A stretch of DNA of 64,000 nucleotides, from positions 62,001 to 126,000 of the forward strand of contig NZ_LIGE01000015.1 in the NCBI RefSeq assembly GCF_001297015.1, written 5' to 3'. Origin of the DNA: Pseudomonas sp. RIT-PI-r. GTDB taxonomy: Bacteria; Pseudomonadota; Gammaproteobacteria; Pseudomonadales; Pseudomonadaceae. Shown here piece after piece: positions 47,585 through 54,663 of the stretch (within the stretch, counting starts at the first letter, position 1; the number at the start of each line of letters is the position of its first letter). Below the pieces are notes generated by a model. That model did no database searches. It saw only the letters and a list, made by a program, of their open reading frames with translations, and was not told where the DNA came from. Made by a program: the position numbers and the translations under genes.

Positions 47585-47893
47585 GGCACGTTAGGACCCT
47601 TAGCGTAGCACCATAAGCCCCCGATCTGTAACAGCTTTGGCACATATTTGTCCTAACGCTGGGGTCCTTATCGCTTGCCCGCAAGGGTCCTTAACGTGCG
47701 CCCGAATGAGCGTGCAAGGGCCCACGGGGGTAAGCGCGCAGGTTAGTAGTTACAGGTGGTCATTCAGATTTTCGTGTCATTTCCTCATCTCCCCTCAGGC
47801 TCTCGCTTAGTCGCCTTTGAGTCAGCAACAAGTCAGCCCAGCAGGGCTCAGGCGATACGGGGACTTTCAGAAGGAGACCTCTCTTAAACAGCC
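47585..47893. other. Non-coding left end of the element
   Basis: About 309 bases between the nadB stop and the HNH gene. It contains the iterated GTCCT sites; otherwise no gene is seen. Confidence 0.5.
47586..47699. promoter_or_regulatory. Four iterated GTCCTWAnCG sites next to attL
   Basis: GTCCTAACGTGC (minus, 47597-47586), GTCCTAACGCT (47650-47660), GTCCTTATCGC (47664-47674) and GTCCTTAACGTGC (47687-47699). The first and last form an imperfect inverted pair. Candidate integrase arm sites, excisionase sites or operator; function is inferred. Confidence 0.5.
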
Positions 47894-48433
47894 TTAGCAA
47901 GACCCCTCAGCGGGCCCCATTACGGCCTCAATGGGTAACTGACAAAAGAAGCTCCTTACGTTGGCGAACTCTCCGTGTTCCTCAAGGATTGCCTCATAGG
48001 CAGCACGACACATTGCGTTGAGCTGCGAGCTGTCATGGTCATCGGCCAGCATGAAACTTTTACCCAGGCCGTAGCCTTCTACACAGCCAGACACACGGCC
48101 AGTCTTTGCGTTGATGTAGACCCCTTTAGGCAGGAAGCGGGAACGACCTGGAGTGTTCTGTGCGTTCTGGCGATTGGTGCAGGCCCTTAGGTTGCTGGTC
48201 TTGTTATTCCCGGGGTTCCCGTCGCGGTGGTCGATGTAGAGCCCTTGAGGGTCCTTGCCGGTGACCAGTGCGTACACGACCCGGTGAACTGCCAGCCCTT
48301 GAAATGACCAATAGCCATCGGGACGCTGGTTGCCTACGGGTTGACCTTCAAGGGTCGCAAGGCCCGAAGGGCTCTTAGGGTCGGCCTTGTAGGAAGCGGA
48401 AAGGTTCTTAACGTCGATCTGAATGTTTTGCAT
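47894..48433 (-). CDS. HNH endonuclease, phage/homing type
   Basis: A 179-aa protein with an HNH_3-type core: VHRVVYALVTGKDPQGLYI, then DHRDGNPGNNKTSNLRAC (about residues 66-83) and TNRQNAQN. Such free-standing HNH endonucleases are frequent in T7-like and other phage genomes. The rest of the protein is probably DNA-binding. The ATG at 48433 has GGGGA about 8 bases upstream. It may be a homing or defence-related endonuclease, or one helping element invasion. Confidence 0.82.
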   Translation of the reverse strand: MQNIQIDVKNLSASYKADPKSPSGLATLEGQPVGNQRPDGYWSFQGLAVHRVVYALVTGKDPQGLYIDHRDGNPGNNKTSNLRACTNRQNAQNTPGRSRFLPKGVYINAKTGRVSGCVEGYGLGKSFMLADDHDSSQLNAMCRAAYEAILEEHGEFANVRSFFCQLPIEAVMGPAEGSC

Positions 48434-48748
48434 GGTAGATGTCCCCTTATTGCGTGGTGGTGGTTCTCCTTAGTGACCCATGGTGCAGGTCTTAGAGGTG
48501 CGCGCAGGTCCTGGGCGGCTGCTCAGTGGTCTCTTAAGGGTTGCTCAGTGGTGCTTTCAATCAGTGGTCGGTAGACCCAGGCACTAAGCTCAGAGGGTCT
48601 TAAAGGTCTCTGAGAGGTGGGATTGCTTATCAGCAAATAATCCCCGTCACAAAGGAAGGGTCATTTAGGGATGGCTTTAGTCTTGTGTCCTCATTGAGTC
48701 AGTGCCTCTTAGAGGTCGGTACTTAGGGTTCTTTATCTTGTGTCCGCA
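48434..48748. other. Leader between HNH gene and DNA-binding gene
   Basis: About 315 bases, no gene. On the minus strand it holds several AAGACCCT / AACCCT / GACCCT strings (for example near 48604, 48672 and 48736) that weakly echo the phage-type promoter at 49451-49474. A TCTTGTGTCC direct repeat occurs near 48690 and 48735. Confidence 0.4.
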
Positions 48749-49258
48749 TTAAATGGCGAACGCATCAGTTCCCAGGTCCAGACGTAGCTGTGCCATCTGG
48801 TTGGGTGTCGATTGAATGGCCGGGATGGTCTCGCGCTGGTGACATTCAAGGTCTCCCATAGCAGCCCTCAGCCACTTAGGCCGGGACCTCATAAGCGGTT
48901 GCAAGGCGACCTCAAGGGCACTGAGATAGCGGCGAGCCATCCGGGAGGACAGACCCAGGTGTGCCCCGATGGTCTCCGTAGAGAAAACCTCAAGGGCCTC
49001 AAGCAATTCATAGAGGGTCTTAACCGGGAGCTGTTTGGCTCCGCCGTGGTCCAGCCTTGCGACTCCTGAAAGGATGTCCTCAGACCATCGGTCATACCGG
49101 TCCTGAAAATCCAGTTGACCACAGAAAGGGTTATCAATGATTGTCGGCACGGTTCCTCGCTTGGGTTTATTAGGCACAAGGCGAAGACCTGTCAGGTAGT
49201 CGGCCCGGTCGAAGTCATGGGCCAGGGTTTGAAATAGAACGGTAGAGAAATGGGTCAT
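48749..49258 (-). CDS. Putative DNA-binding protein of the element
   Basis: A 169-aa protein starting MTHFSTVLFQTLAHDFD at 49258 with AAGGAGA upstream. Residues 70-130 are helical and contain an HTH-like stretch (TIGAHLGLSSRMARRYLSAL). I do not recognise the family. A decayed second copy lies at 49569-49870, showing the gene belongs to the element backbone. It could be a regulator, excision factor or replication protein. Confidence 0.55.
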   Translation of the reverse strand: MTHFSTVLFQTLAHDFDRADYLTGLRLVPNKPKRGTVPTIIDNPFCGQLDFQDRYDRWSEDILSGVARLDHGGAKQLPVKTLYELLEALEVFSTETIGAHLGLSSRMARRYLSALEVALQPLMRSRPKWLRAAMGDLECHQRETIPAIQSTPNQMAQLRLDLGTDAFAI

Positions 49259-49450
49259 GTGGCGGGTCTCCTTGGTAGCGGTGGTCTCCGTTGGTTGCGA
49301 GGGGATTTGGATGGGCTCGGTGGTCCCTGTTTGGGTGAGGGGTTTTAAGTGGGGAGTTCCGAGGTTGTAACCGTCATCCATGCGTAGATTGGGATTTAAG
49401 CCCAATTGGCTCGACTAAGGTTTACGAGAGTGGGCCCGGAGGTATTAGTC

Positions 49451-49474
49451 CTGTGGCCTTAGTGAGGGTCTTTA
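49451..49474 (-). promoter_or_regulatory. T3/gh-1-like phage RNA polymerase promoter
   Basis: Minus strand reads TAAAGACCCTCACTAAGGCC, sharing the 11-base core ACCCTCACTAA with the T3 RNA polymerase promoter. It points towards the DNA-binding and HNH genes. No T7-like polymerase gene is in the element. Confidence 0.5.
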
Positions 49475-49568
49475 CGGACAAATCTAAATGGGCATCAGAA
49501 GAAACTATTCGTATCTTCCATTGTAAGTAAGGGTTTATTCCAACCTACCCGGCAGAATCTCAGAAGGA

Positions 49569-49870
49569 CAAAGCCCTCTGTCCCTTAGGTGGGGCCTCAT
49601 CAGCATTTGCACGGCGACCTTAAGGCTTGCAGGTAACGGCGGGCCATCCGAGAAATGGGCACATACGTGACACGATGGTCTCCATAGAGAACATCTCAAG
49701 AGCTTTAAGTAATTCGTAGCGGATCTTAACGAGCAGCTACTTGGTTCCGTTATAGTTCAGCCCTACGCCCTGCAAAATCCTCAGACCATCGGGCGAAACC
49801 CACCTGTAAATTCAAGAAACTGTAAGGATGGGGGGGGCGGAACCAACGAATATCGGCACGATGCCTTATT
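49569..49870 (-). pseudogene. Decayed second copy of the element DNA-binding gene
   Basis: Aligns along its length with 48840-49160 (shared landmarks: CTTAGG, CGGCGACC, GGGCCATCC, GATGGTCTCC, TCCTCAGACCATCGG, ATCGGCACG). Read on the minus strand it gives YELLKALEMFSMETI, matching YELLEALEVFSTETI, but it has an in-frame TAG just before and frameshifts after. It is non-coding. Confidence 0.8.
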
Positions 49871-49942
49871 GGCATAAAGTGATTATTTCTGGCAGAGTCT
49901 TAAGCAAGGGCAGTCAAGAATTTGGCACATAGGGATCGAGCG

Positions 49943-51190
49943 ATGAAGAAAGTAATTCACCTAAAAGAAAAGCCTGCCGGTTACTGCACGAACGCTGCGA
50001 GAGCTGGAGAACCCGCACTTATCCAGTACCGAGGGGTTTCTCTATCGTCAAGCGGTAGAGATTTCATTCGTAAGGTTGAAGCTTTCCCTAACCAAATTTT
50101 AGAAATGGCGTACGCGGACTTCCACGCCTCAACGGTTAAGCGCTTCGTCGCCATAATTCACGGAAATCTTGAGACAGAAGTACATCTAAATGACTTCGAC
50201 ATATATGCTGAAGCATTGGTAACCAGAAGCGTTGAAGCTGGTGACGCAGTAAGAAAAAGTGACCTCCACCACTTCGACAAGATGATATTAGAAGGTATAG
50301 AATTCCCCAAGGATTGTGGCTATGTAATCATACTAAACAATGGATGGGAGAGAATTCTATTCTGGGATTTCGGCCCTCTATTAGAAAATGAAAATTACGC
50401 ACCTATAGACTACGACGTAGGTCGCCTTATAGCTACTGGATTTTCGGCTTCGGTTTTTCCAGAGATATTTGATTTAAATGACGACGAGTGGCGTAAAATC
50501 ATTGCTTCCGGTTGGTTCCCGTTCTCTTATCTTGATTACGAGCAACAACTAAACCTGCTTAATTATTTAAAGCTCGACTGGGACACTCAGGAAATAGAGC
50601 AAAGCATCGACCAAAAGTTATGTGACGACAGTAACAATTGGCTATCCAAAATAAGCAACAACGAGAAAATAAAACCACATTACGCCCTCATTGAAAAATC
50701 AATGAAGTACCATCTGAATGAGGATTATGACGCATCAATACACATATTATACCCAAGGATTGAGGCACTTCTCCGAGAGGACTTCATCCGAGCAAACCCT
50801 CAAAAACAAGGAAGACAACAGAGCGCGCTATCTTCTCACATATCCACCAATGTAACAAAGCACACTCACACAATCACAAGACTACTCCCCGATAGATTCG
50901 GAGAATATCTAAACAAGCACTATTTTAAAGATTTCAACGCTACTGAAGAAACTGACTTCATAAGTAGAAACACAGTCAGCCATGGCAAAAACCTGACCTC
51001 TTCATTTACAAGAAAAGCGTCACTAATAGGCTTTCTGATTCTGGATCAAATCCATCAGTACACTCACCTATCCAATACCTTCGAACTCAGAATTCAAGAA
51101 AATGAGGAAGCAGCAAAAAAAATCTCGAGTGACTCTGGACAGGACTCCCGAGGCAAATCTTCGCAGACAAATCGCCCGGACAAATTTTAG
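49943..51190 (+). CDS. HEPN-domain protein, candidate defence effector
   Basis: A 415-aa protein, AT-rich codons unlike host genes. The C-terminal part (about 215-390) looks like a HEPN domain: helix YDASIHILYPRIEALLRED, then SRNTVSHGK with the R-N-x3-H motif at R342 and H347, the RNase active-site pattern. The N-terminal half (about 1-200) is of unknown family and includes WERILFWDFGPLLE. The ATG at 49943 has AGGGA 8 bases upstream; the TTG at 49922 is rejected. HEPN RNases are common in toxin-antitoxin and abortive-infection systems; the role here is inferred. Confidence 0.65.
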   Translation: MKKVIHLKEKPAGYCTNAARAGEPALIQYRGVSLSSSGRDFIRKVEAFPNQILEMAYADFHASTVKRFVAIIHGNLETEVHLNDFDIYAEALVTRSVEAGDAVRKSDLHHFDKMILEGIEFPKDCGYVIILNNGWERILFWDFGPLLENENYAPIDYDVGRLIATGFSASVFPEIFDLNDDEWRKIIASGWFPFSYLDYEQQLNLLNYLKLDWDTQEIEQSIDQKLCDDSNNWLSKISNNEKIKPHYALIEKSMKYHLNEDYDASIHILYPRIEALLREDFIRANPQKQGRQQSALSSHISTNVTKHTHTITRLLPDRFGEYLNKHYFKDFNATEETDFISRNTVSHGKNLTSSFTRKASLIGFLILDQIHQYTHLSNTFELRIQENEEAAKKISSDSGQDSRGKSSQTNRPDKF

Positions 51191-51207
51191 TATACAGGAC
51201 GCTTTAA

Positions 51208-51633
51208 ATGTTTGGCTTCTTAAAGAAAAAACCCACCCCCCAAAATCAGCAAATCAGGGAAACACTTTCACGCACAGCTACTATTCTTGAATTTAATCTC
51301 ATGCTGTGCAGATCCGTATCAAGTTATAAAGCCAAACTCAGCAGCGACTTTGTAAGAGGCTATTTTATAGGTTTTCTTGACGCTTCCTTACAGTATTCGA
51401 ATGCACCATTAAGAGACGATGAGGAGTTTTTCATTTGCATGCTGTACGGACATGAAGCCTTGCTAAGAAAAGACATAGGCTCCACCGATGAGTACACTCG
51501 CGCCTCAATGCAACTACAAGGAGTAGAAGGATTCGATAAAGGACAAGCGGCAGGCGGACGAGATTATTTTGATTTTATGAACAATCAAATCAAATCACCC
51601 ACCACTCTACTTCAAATATTTCGAGACCAATAA
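51208..51633 (+). CDS. Small partner of the HEPN protein, unknown family
   Basis: A 141-aa protein starting MFGFLKKKPTPQNQQIRETL, 17 bases after the HEPN stop and thus probably cotranscribed. It is mostly helical with no signal or membrane segment (GYFIGFLDASLQ is only mildly hydrophobic). I do not recognise it. By position it could be an antitoxin, sensor or second subunit of the HEPN system. Confidence 0.6.
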   Translation: MFGFLKKKPTPQNQQIRETLSRTATILEFNLMLCRSVSSYKAKLSSDFVRGYFIGFLDASLQYSNAPLRDDEEFFICMLYGHEALLRKDIGSTDEYTRASMQLQGVEGFDKGQAAGGRDYFDFMNNQIKSPTTLLQIFRDQ

Positions 51634-51675
51634 AGACTTGCGACCTCGACCCACTCAAGGTCTTGGTCGCAGGCA

Positions 51676-52053
51676 TCAGAAAAATATCTTGTATAGCCCA
51701 AACAGGCCTAAAGCCACAAACACGTAAAACACCAATTGAACTCCCTTCTTAGTGACACTCTTATTTATCACCCACAACTCATCGAGAAAACAATCTCTGA
51801 ATTTACGCTCATCAATATCCATCGACAGGCCATATTGAGGAAGTAAGTCAACGGCATGAAAATATTTGATCTGTGCGAGCCGTGATAAATTACTATTGCT
51901 GTCGTCTATTTTTAGCTCATCATCGCAAAACATTTTCCAAGCCATAGTTCTTGCGGCTTTTTCACCATTTGAATCTATCGAAAGCAGCTGTAGCTCACGT
52001 TTTCTAAGCTCTTGAGCTACCTTTTCACCGCCATAAAGTTCGAGATTTCTCAT
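51676..52053 (-). CDS. Small protein with C-terminal membrane tail
   Basis: A 125-aa protein, convergent to the HEPN operon. A charged, helical N-terminal part (about 1-100) is followed by one hydrophobic segment (LVFYVFVALGLFGLYKIFF) at the very C-terminus. Such tail-anchored proteins occur as effectors in some defence modules, but no family is recognised. Ribosome site is weak. It is AT-rich like its neighbours. Confidence 0.55.
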   Translation of the reverse strand: MRNLELYGGEKVAQELRKRELQLLSIDSNGEKAARTMAWKMFCDDELKIDDSNSNLSRLAQIKYFHAVDLLPQYGLSMDIDERKFRDCFLDELWVINKSVTKKGVQLVFYVFVALGLFGLYKIFF

Positions 52054-52079
52054 TCCATTAAGACCTAATTGTATAATTT

Positions 52080-52148
52080 CTATTTGCCCATAAGATCAGT
52101 CATAACCGACCGACCATGAAGCGTGCCCCGGTGCCCCAAGATCGGCTC
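52080..52148 (-). pseudogene. Decayed 3' fragment of a second integrase
   Basis: Matches the active-site region of the intact integrase (52250-52296): ATCTTGGGGCAC-GCTTCATGG and GGTTATGAC align. An extra 8-base duplication and a frameshift break the frame (functional version: ESILGHASGSISYDLYG). It overlaps the integrase stop. Confidence 0.65.
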
Positions 52149-53619
52149 AGTAATTAACACAAGGAATGTTAAAAATTTCACCCCTGAAACGCAAAGCTAC
52201 TTTCAAAGCCTCAGCTAATCGAGTCACTTCGACCGTACTTCCAGCGCCATACAGGTCATAACTGATAGATCCCGAAGCATGCCCCAAGATTGACTCAGCG
52301 GTCCCCACAGGGATCTCAGCAGCCTTCAATGCACCGGCCAGAGAGTGACGCAAAGAATGGAAGGTCTGGGTCCGATCAGCGTTCAAACTTAGGACATCCC
52401 TAAGGGCCCCATTAAGCACGTTCGAGAACTGACCAGCCCCTAACGTGAACAGTCGGGAATCAGCTTTATCGACAAACGCACGGAACGCTTGAAGGTCGAA
52501 CCCATAGGCACAGTCAGTCAGCGGTATGACACGCAAAGCGTTCCTGGTCTTGGCTGTCTTGCCGTCGTTCCTATTGATGTCGATGACCCACACTCCCCCA
52601 ACCGGCTTTACGTCATCCTTGGTCAACTGTCTGAGTTCCTCGATACGGGTCCCGGTGATGACCCCAAGGGACAACGCCCAACGCTGCCATGCGTCCACTG
52701 GTAGTGAGTTAGCGTGAGTCATCAGGGCCTTTACCTGATCTTGAGAGAGCGCCTCACGGGAGCTGTCAGCGCCTTTAGTTGGCTTCAGGCCCTTATCGAA
52801 ACTCTTGTCGAGATAGCCATTGTTCACAGCCCAAGCCATGACCGTTGATAGCCGGGTCAGCAGCTTCTTAACTGTCGAAGGCTTACGGTCCTCAAGAAGC
52901 TTGTCCCTGAGGCTCTTCATGTCCTCCCGTGTGTGGTTCTTCATGTCCAGCTCGCCAAGGACCGCGCCGATAGCTTCACACGATGACTTCACGTCGCGCA
53001 TGGTGCTGGCCTGAATGCTGTCTTTGCGTTCCTCCATGTAGAGCGCAGAGAGAGACTTAAAGGTCAGCCCCGGAGAAGCGTTTACAGATGAAGGCAAGGA
53101 GAAGGCCAAAGACTTGCCACAAGGTTCTTCGTTGAGGTCCTTTACGATTTCGACCAGCTTCCCTGACTTCCCCCGCATACGCTCCTGAGAGGCCTCAAGA
53201 ATCTCAAGCGCCTTACTCACTGCTCGTTGCTGGTTGACGCTCAGGGGCAGCTTTGCGGAGGCCTTGCGAAGCGCCAAGTGATGCTCATCGTTGATCATCT
53301 CGTAAGCGACCAGCGAGCTATCACCGTGTGCCATCGTCAGGTTGTACTCAGCGAACTCAATCAAGCGCTCACGGAGTTCGTCCCATGACGCCTCAGGGTT
53401 GTCCAAGTGGTAAGCCTTGAGAGTCGAGAGGATGTCGTCGGAGATGGTCATTGCGGTGGCCTTGTCGGTAGTCCTGAGTGACAGCGTGAAGAAGCCCTTG
53501 ACGGTTCCTTGAGGGCGAAGGCGAAGGTAATAGCGACCAGACCGGCGATAGTGGTACGGCTTGGCGAGCGCAGTTTGTAACAGGTTTGTCCCACTTTGGG
53601 AGCGGTGGTTGACGGTCAT
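52147..53619 (-). CDS. Tyrosine recombinase/integrase of the nadB element
   Basis: A 490-aa phage-type tyrosine recombinase. Residues 1-90 form the arm-binding-like part, about 190-280 the core-binding SAM-like domain, and the catalytic domain follows with Arg in VITGTRIEELRQL, HSLRH, LGHASGS and Tyr in SYDLYGAG. The ATG at 53619 lies 41 bases from attR, the usual position. It likely inserts the element at the nadB site. A fragment of a related integrase lies just downstream. Confidence 0.92.
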   Translation of the reverse strand: MTVNHRSQSGTNLLQTALAKPYHYRRSGRYYLRLRPQGTVKGFFTLSLRTTDKATAMTISDDILSTLKAYHLDNPEASWDELRERLIEFAEYNLTMAHGDSSLVAYEMINDEHHLALRKASAKLPLSVNQQRAVSKALEILEASQERMRGKSGKLVEIVKDLNEEPCGKSLAFSLPSSVNASPGLTFKSLSALYMEERKDSIQASTMRDVKSSCEAIGAVLGELDMKNHTREDMKSLRDKLLEDRKPSTVKKLLTRLSTVMAWAVNNGYLDKSFDKGLKPTKGADSSREALSQDQVKALMTHANSLPVDAWQRWALSLGVITGTRIEELRQLTKDDVKPVGGVWVIDINRNDGKTAKTRNALRVIPLTDCAYGFDLQAFRAFVDKADSRLFTLGAGQFSNVLNGALRDVLSLNADRTQTFHSLRHSLAGALKAAEIPVGTAESILGHASGSISYDLYGAGSTVEVTRLAEALKVALRFRGEIFNIPCVNY

Positions 53620-53659
53620 CGGCTGAACCCCCTGTATCCATTGGGTTTAGCCTCATAGG

Positions 53660-53679
53660 GACGAGTTCTACAGCAACTA
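53660..53679 (+). repeat. attR core repeat
   Basis: GACGAGTTCTACAGCAACTA, identical to attL at 47399-47418. Confidence 0.92.
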
Positions 53680-53854
53680 TAAAGTCAGCCGCGACCTGAT
53701 CGAGTTGCGCAACCTCGCTCAGGTCGCCGAACTGATGATCTGCTCAGCCATGGAACGCAAGGAAAGTCGCGGCCTGCATTACACCCTCGACTACCCGGAC
53801 ATGTTGCCCGAGGCGCTCGACACTATTCTGGTGCCGCCCACCTACGTCGGCTGA
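53660..53854 (+). pseudogene. nadB: Displaced native 3' end of nadB
   Basis: 64 codons plus TGA in frame with the conserved C-terminus ([18 protein letters not shown], ending PPTYVG). It was cut off from its start by the island and lacks its own start, so it is not translated as NadB. It overlaps the 3' end of ygfX on the opposite strand, as expected from the uninterrupted gene order. Confidence 0.9.
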
Positions 53855-54275
53855 ACTTGAGCCGCACGCGCAGGCGTCGATGCACATCGGCGACCTGCGA
53901 ATCTCGCGGTACGCAGATCGACCTGACCCGCCATTCCCCGCGCAAACGAAAGCGCAACACCACAATCAACGGCAGCGCCAGGCTGTCCGGCCTCAATTGC
54001 ACGGTTTGCCAGCCATTGGCTTGATTCCACAGTTGCCAGCCATCGGCATCGCGGCGCAATCCGCAAAAAGCCATTCGGTGAGTCAGCAAAATCTGCCGTG
54101 GCAACGTCCAAAACCCATGAAGCAGACAGGCAAAAGCCCCGAGCAGGCTGGCCCAGAGTGGAATCGAAAGCAGAAACAAAGCACCCAGTGCGAACGCCTG
54201 GGCCAGCAGATACGCCGCCAGCAACTGCCCAGAGGCATGCCAGCGGCATTCGAACGTATTACTTGGGCTGGACAC
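53823..54275 (-). CDS. ygfX: YgfX-like membrane protein (CptA)
   Basis: A 150-aa protein with a GTG start at 54275 and two hydrophobic segments (about residues 17-60). It belongs to the YgfX/CptA family, once described as a toxin partner of SdhE/YgfY. It overlaps sdhE by 17 bases and the nadB remnant by 32 bases at its 3' end. Role in the cell is still debated. Confidence 0.82.
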   Translation of the reverse strand: MSSPSNTFECRWHASGQLLAAYLLAQAFALGALFLLSIPLWASLLGAFACLLHGFWTLPRQILLTHRMAFCGLRRDADGWQLWNQANGWQTVQLRPDSLALPLIVVLRFRLRGEWRVRSICVPRDSQVADVHRRLRVRLKFSRRRWAAPE

Positions 54276-54513
54276 GGTCCAGAATCATGCGAACCATGCG
54301 CTGCAACTCCGGGTCTTCAGACTCGCTGCGCTCCATGAACCAGCCGAACATGTCCTGATCCTCGCACGTCAGCAGACGGACATACAGATCGCGATCCACC
54401 TGGTTCAACGTCGCGTAAACCTCCTGCACGAACGGCACCAGCAACACGTCAAGTTCAAGCATGCCGCGACGGCTGTGCCAAAACAGGCGATTCAGTTCAA
54501 CTTGTTCGACCAT
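54259..54513 (-). CDS. sdhE: FAD assembly factor SdhE
   Basis: An 84-aa protein starting [20 protein letters not shown] with GAGGAGG 5 bases upstream. The RGMLELD motif is the flavinylation-factor signature; it helps attach FAD to SdhA. The frame is open upstream to 54615, but that extension has no support. It is first of the sdhE-ygfX pair. Confidence 0.93.
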   Translation of the reverse strand: MVEQVELNRLFWHSRRGMLELDVLLVPFVQEVYATLNQVDRDLYVRLLTCEDQDMFGWFMERSESEDPELQRMVRMILDRVQPK

Positions 54514-54663
54514 GGAGCCCTCCTCAAATTTGCCGGCAAGTATACAGCCCCGGCGCAGGTCGCACAGTCGGCTTTGGTCGGGCACCACCGATCCTTTATC
54601 AACTACCCATTTCAACCATGCACCCTTATGATGTGCCCCAGTCTATTTACCCTGCGATGACCC

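Larger units (their letters stand above)
49259..49942. other. Region upstream of the DNA-binding gene
   Basis: About 680 bases with the phage-type promoter (49451-49474) and the decayed paralogue (49569-49870). Nothing else is identified; the last 70 bases presumably hold the cargo promoter. Confidence 0.5.
47399..53679. mobile_element. About 6.26-kb integrative element inserted in nadB
   Basis: The element lies between two identical 20-bp repeats within nadB and carries a tyrosine integrase adjacent to the right repeat. It holds an HNH endonuclease, a putative DNA-binding protein, an HEPN-like cargo pair, one T3-like phage promoter match and decayed paralogue fragments. It replaces the end of nadB with its own version, as some phages do for icd and similar genes. 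Base composition differs from the flanks; the cargo (about 49.9-52.1 kb) is clearly AT-rich. It encodes no transfer or capsid genes. Confidence 0.9.

Noticed and set aside
47585..49942. Complete T7-like prophage
   Set aside because: No RNA polymerase, capsid, portal, terminase or lysis genes; only a promoter match and an HNH gene hint at podophage ancestry.
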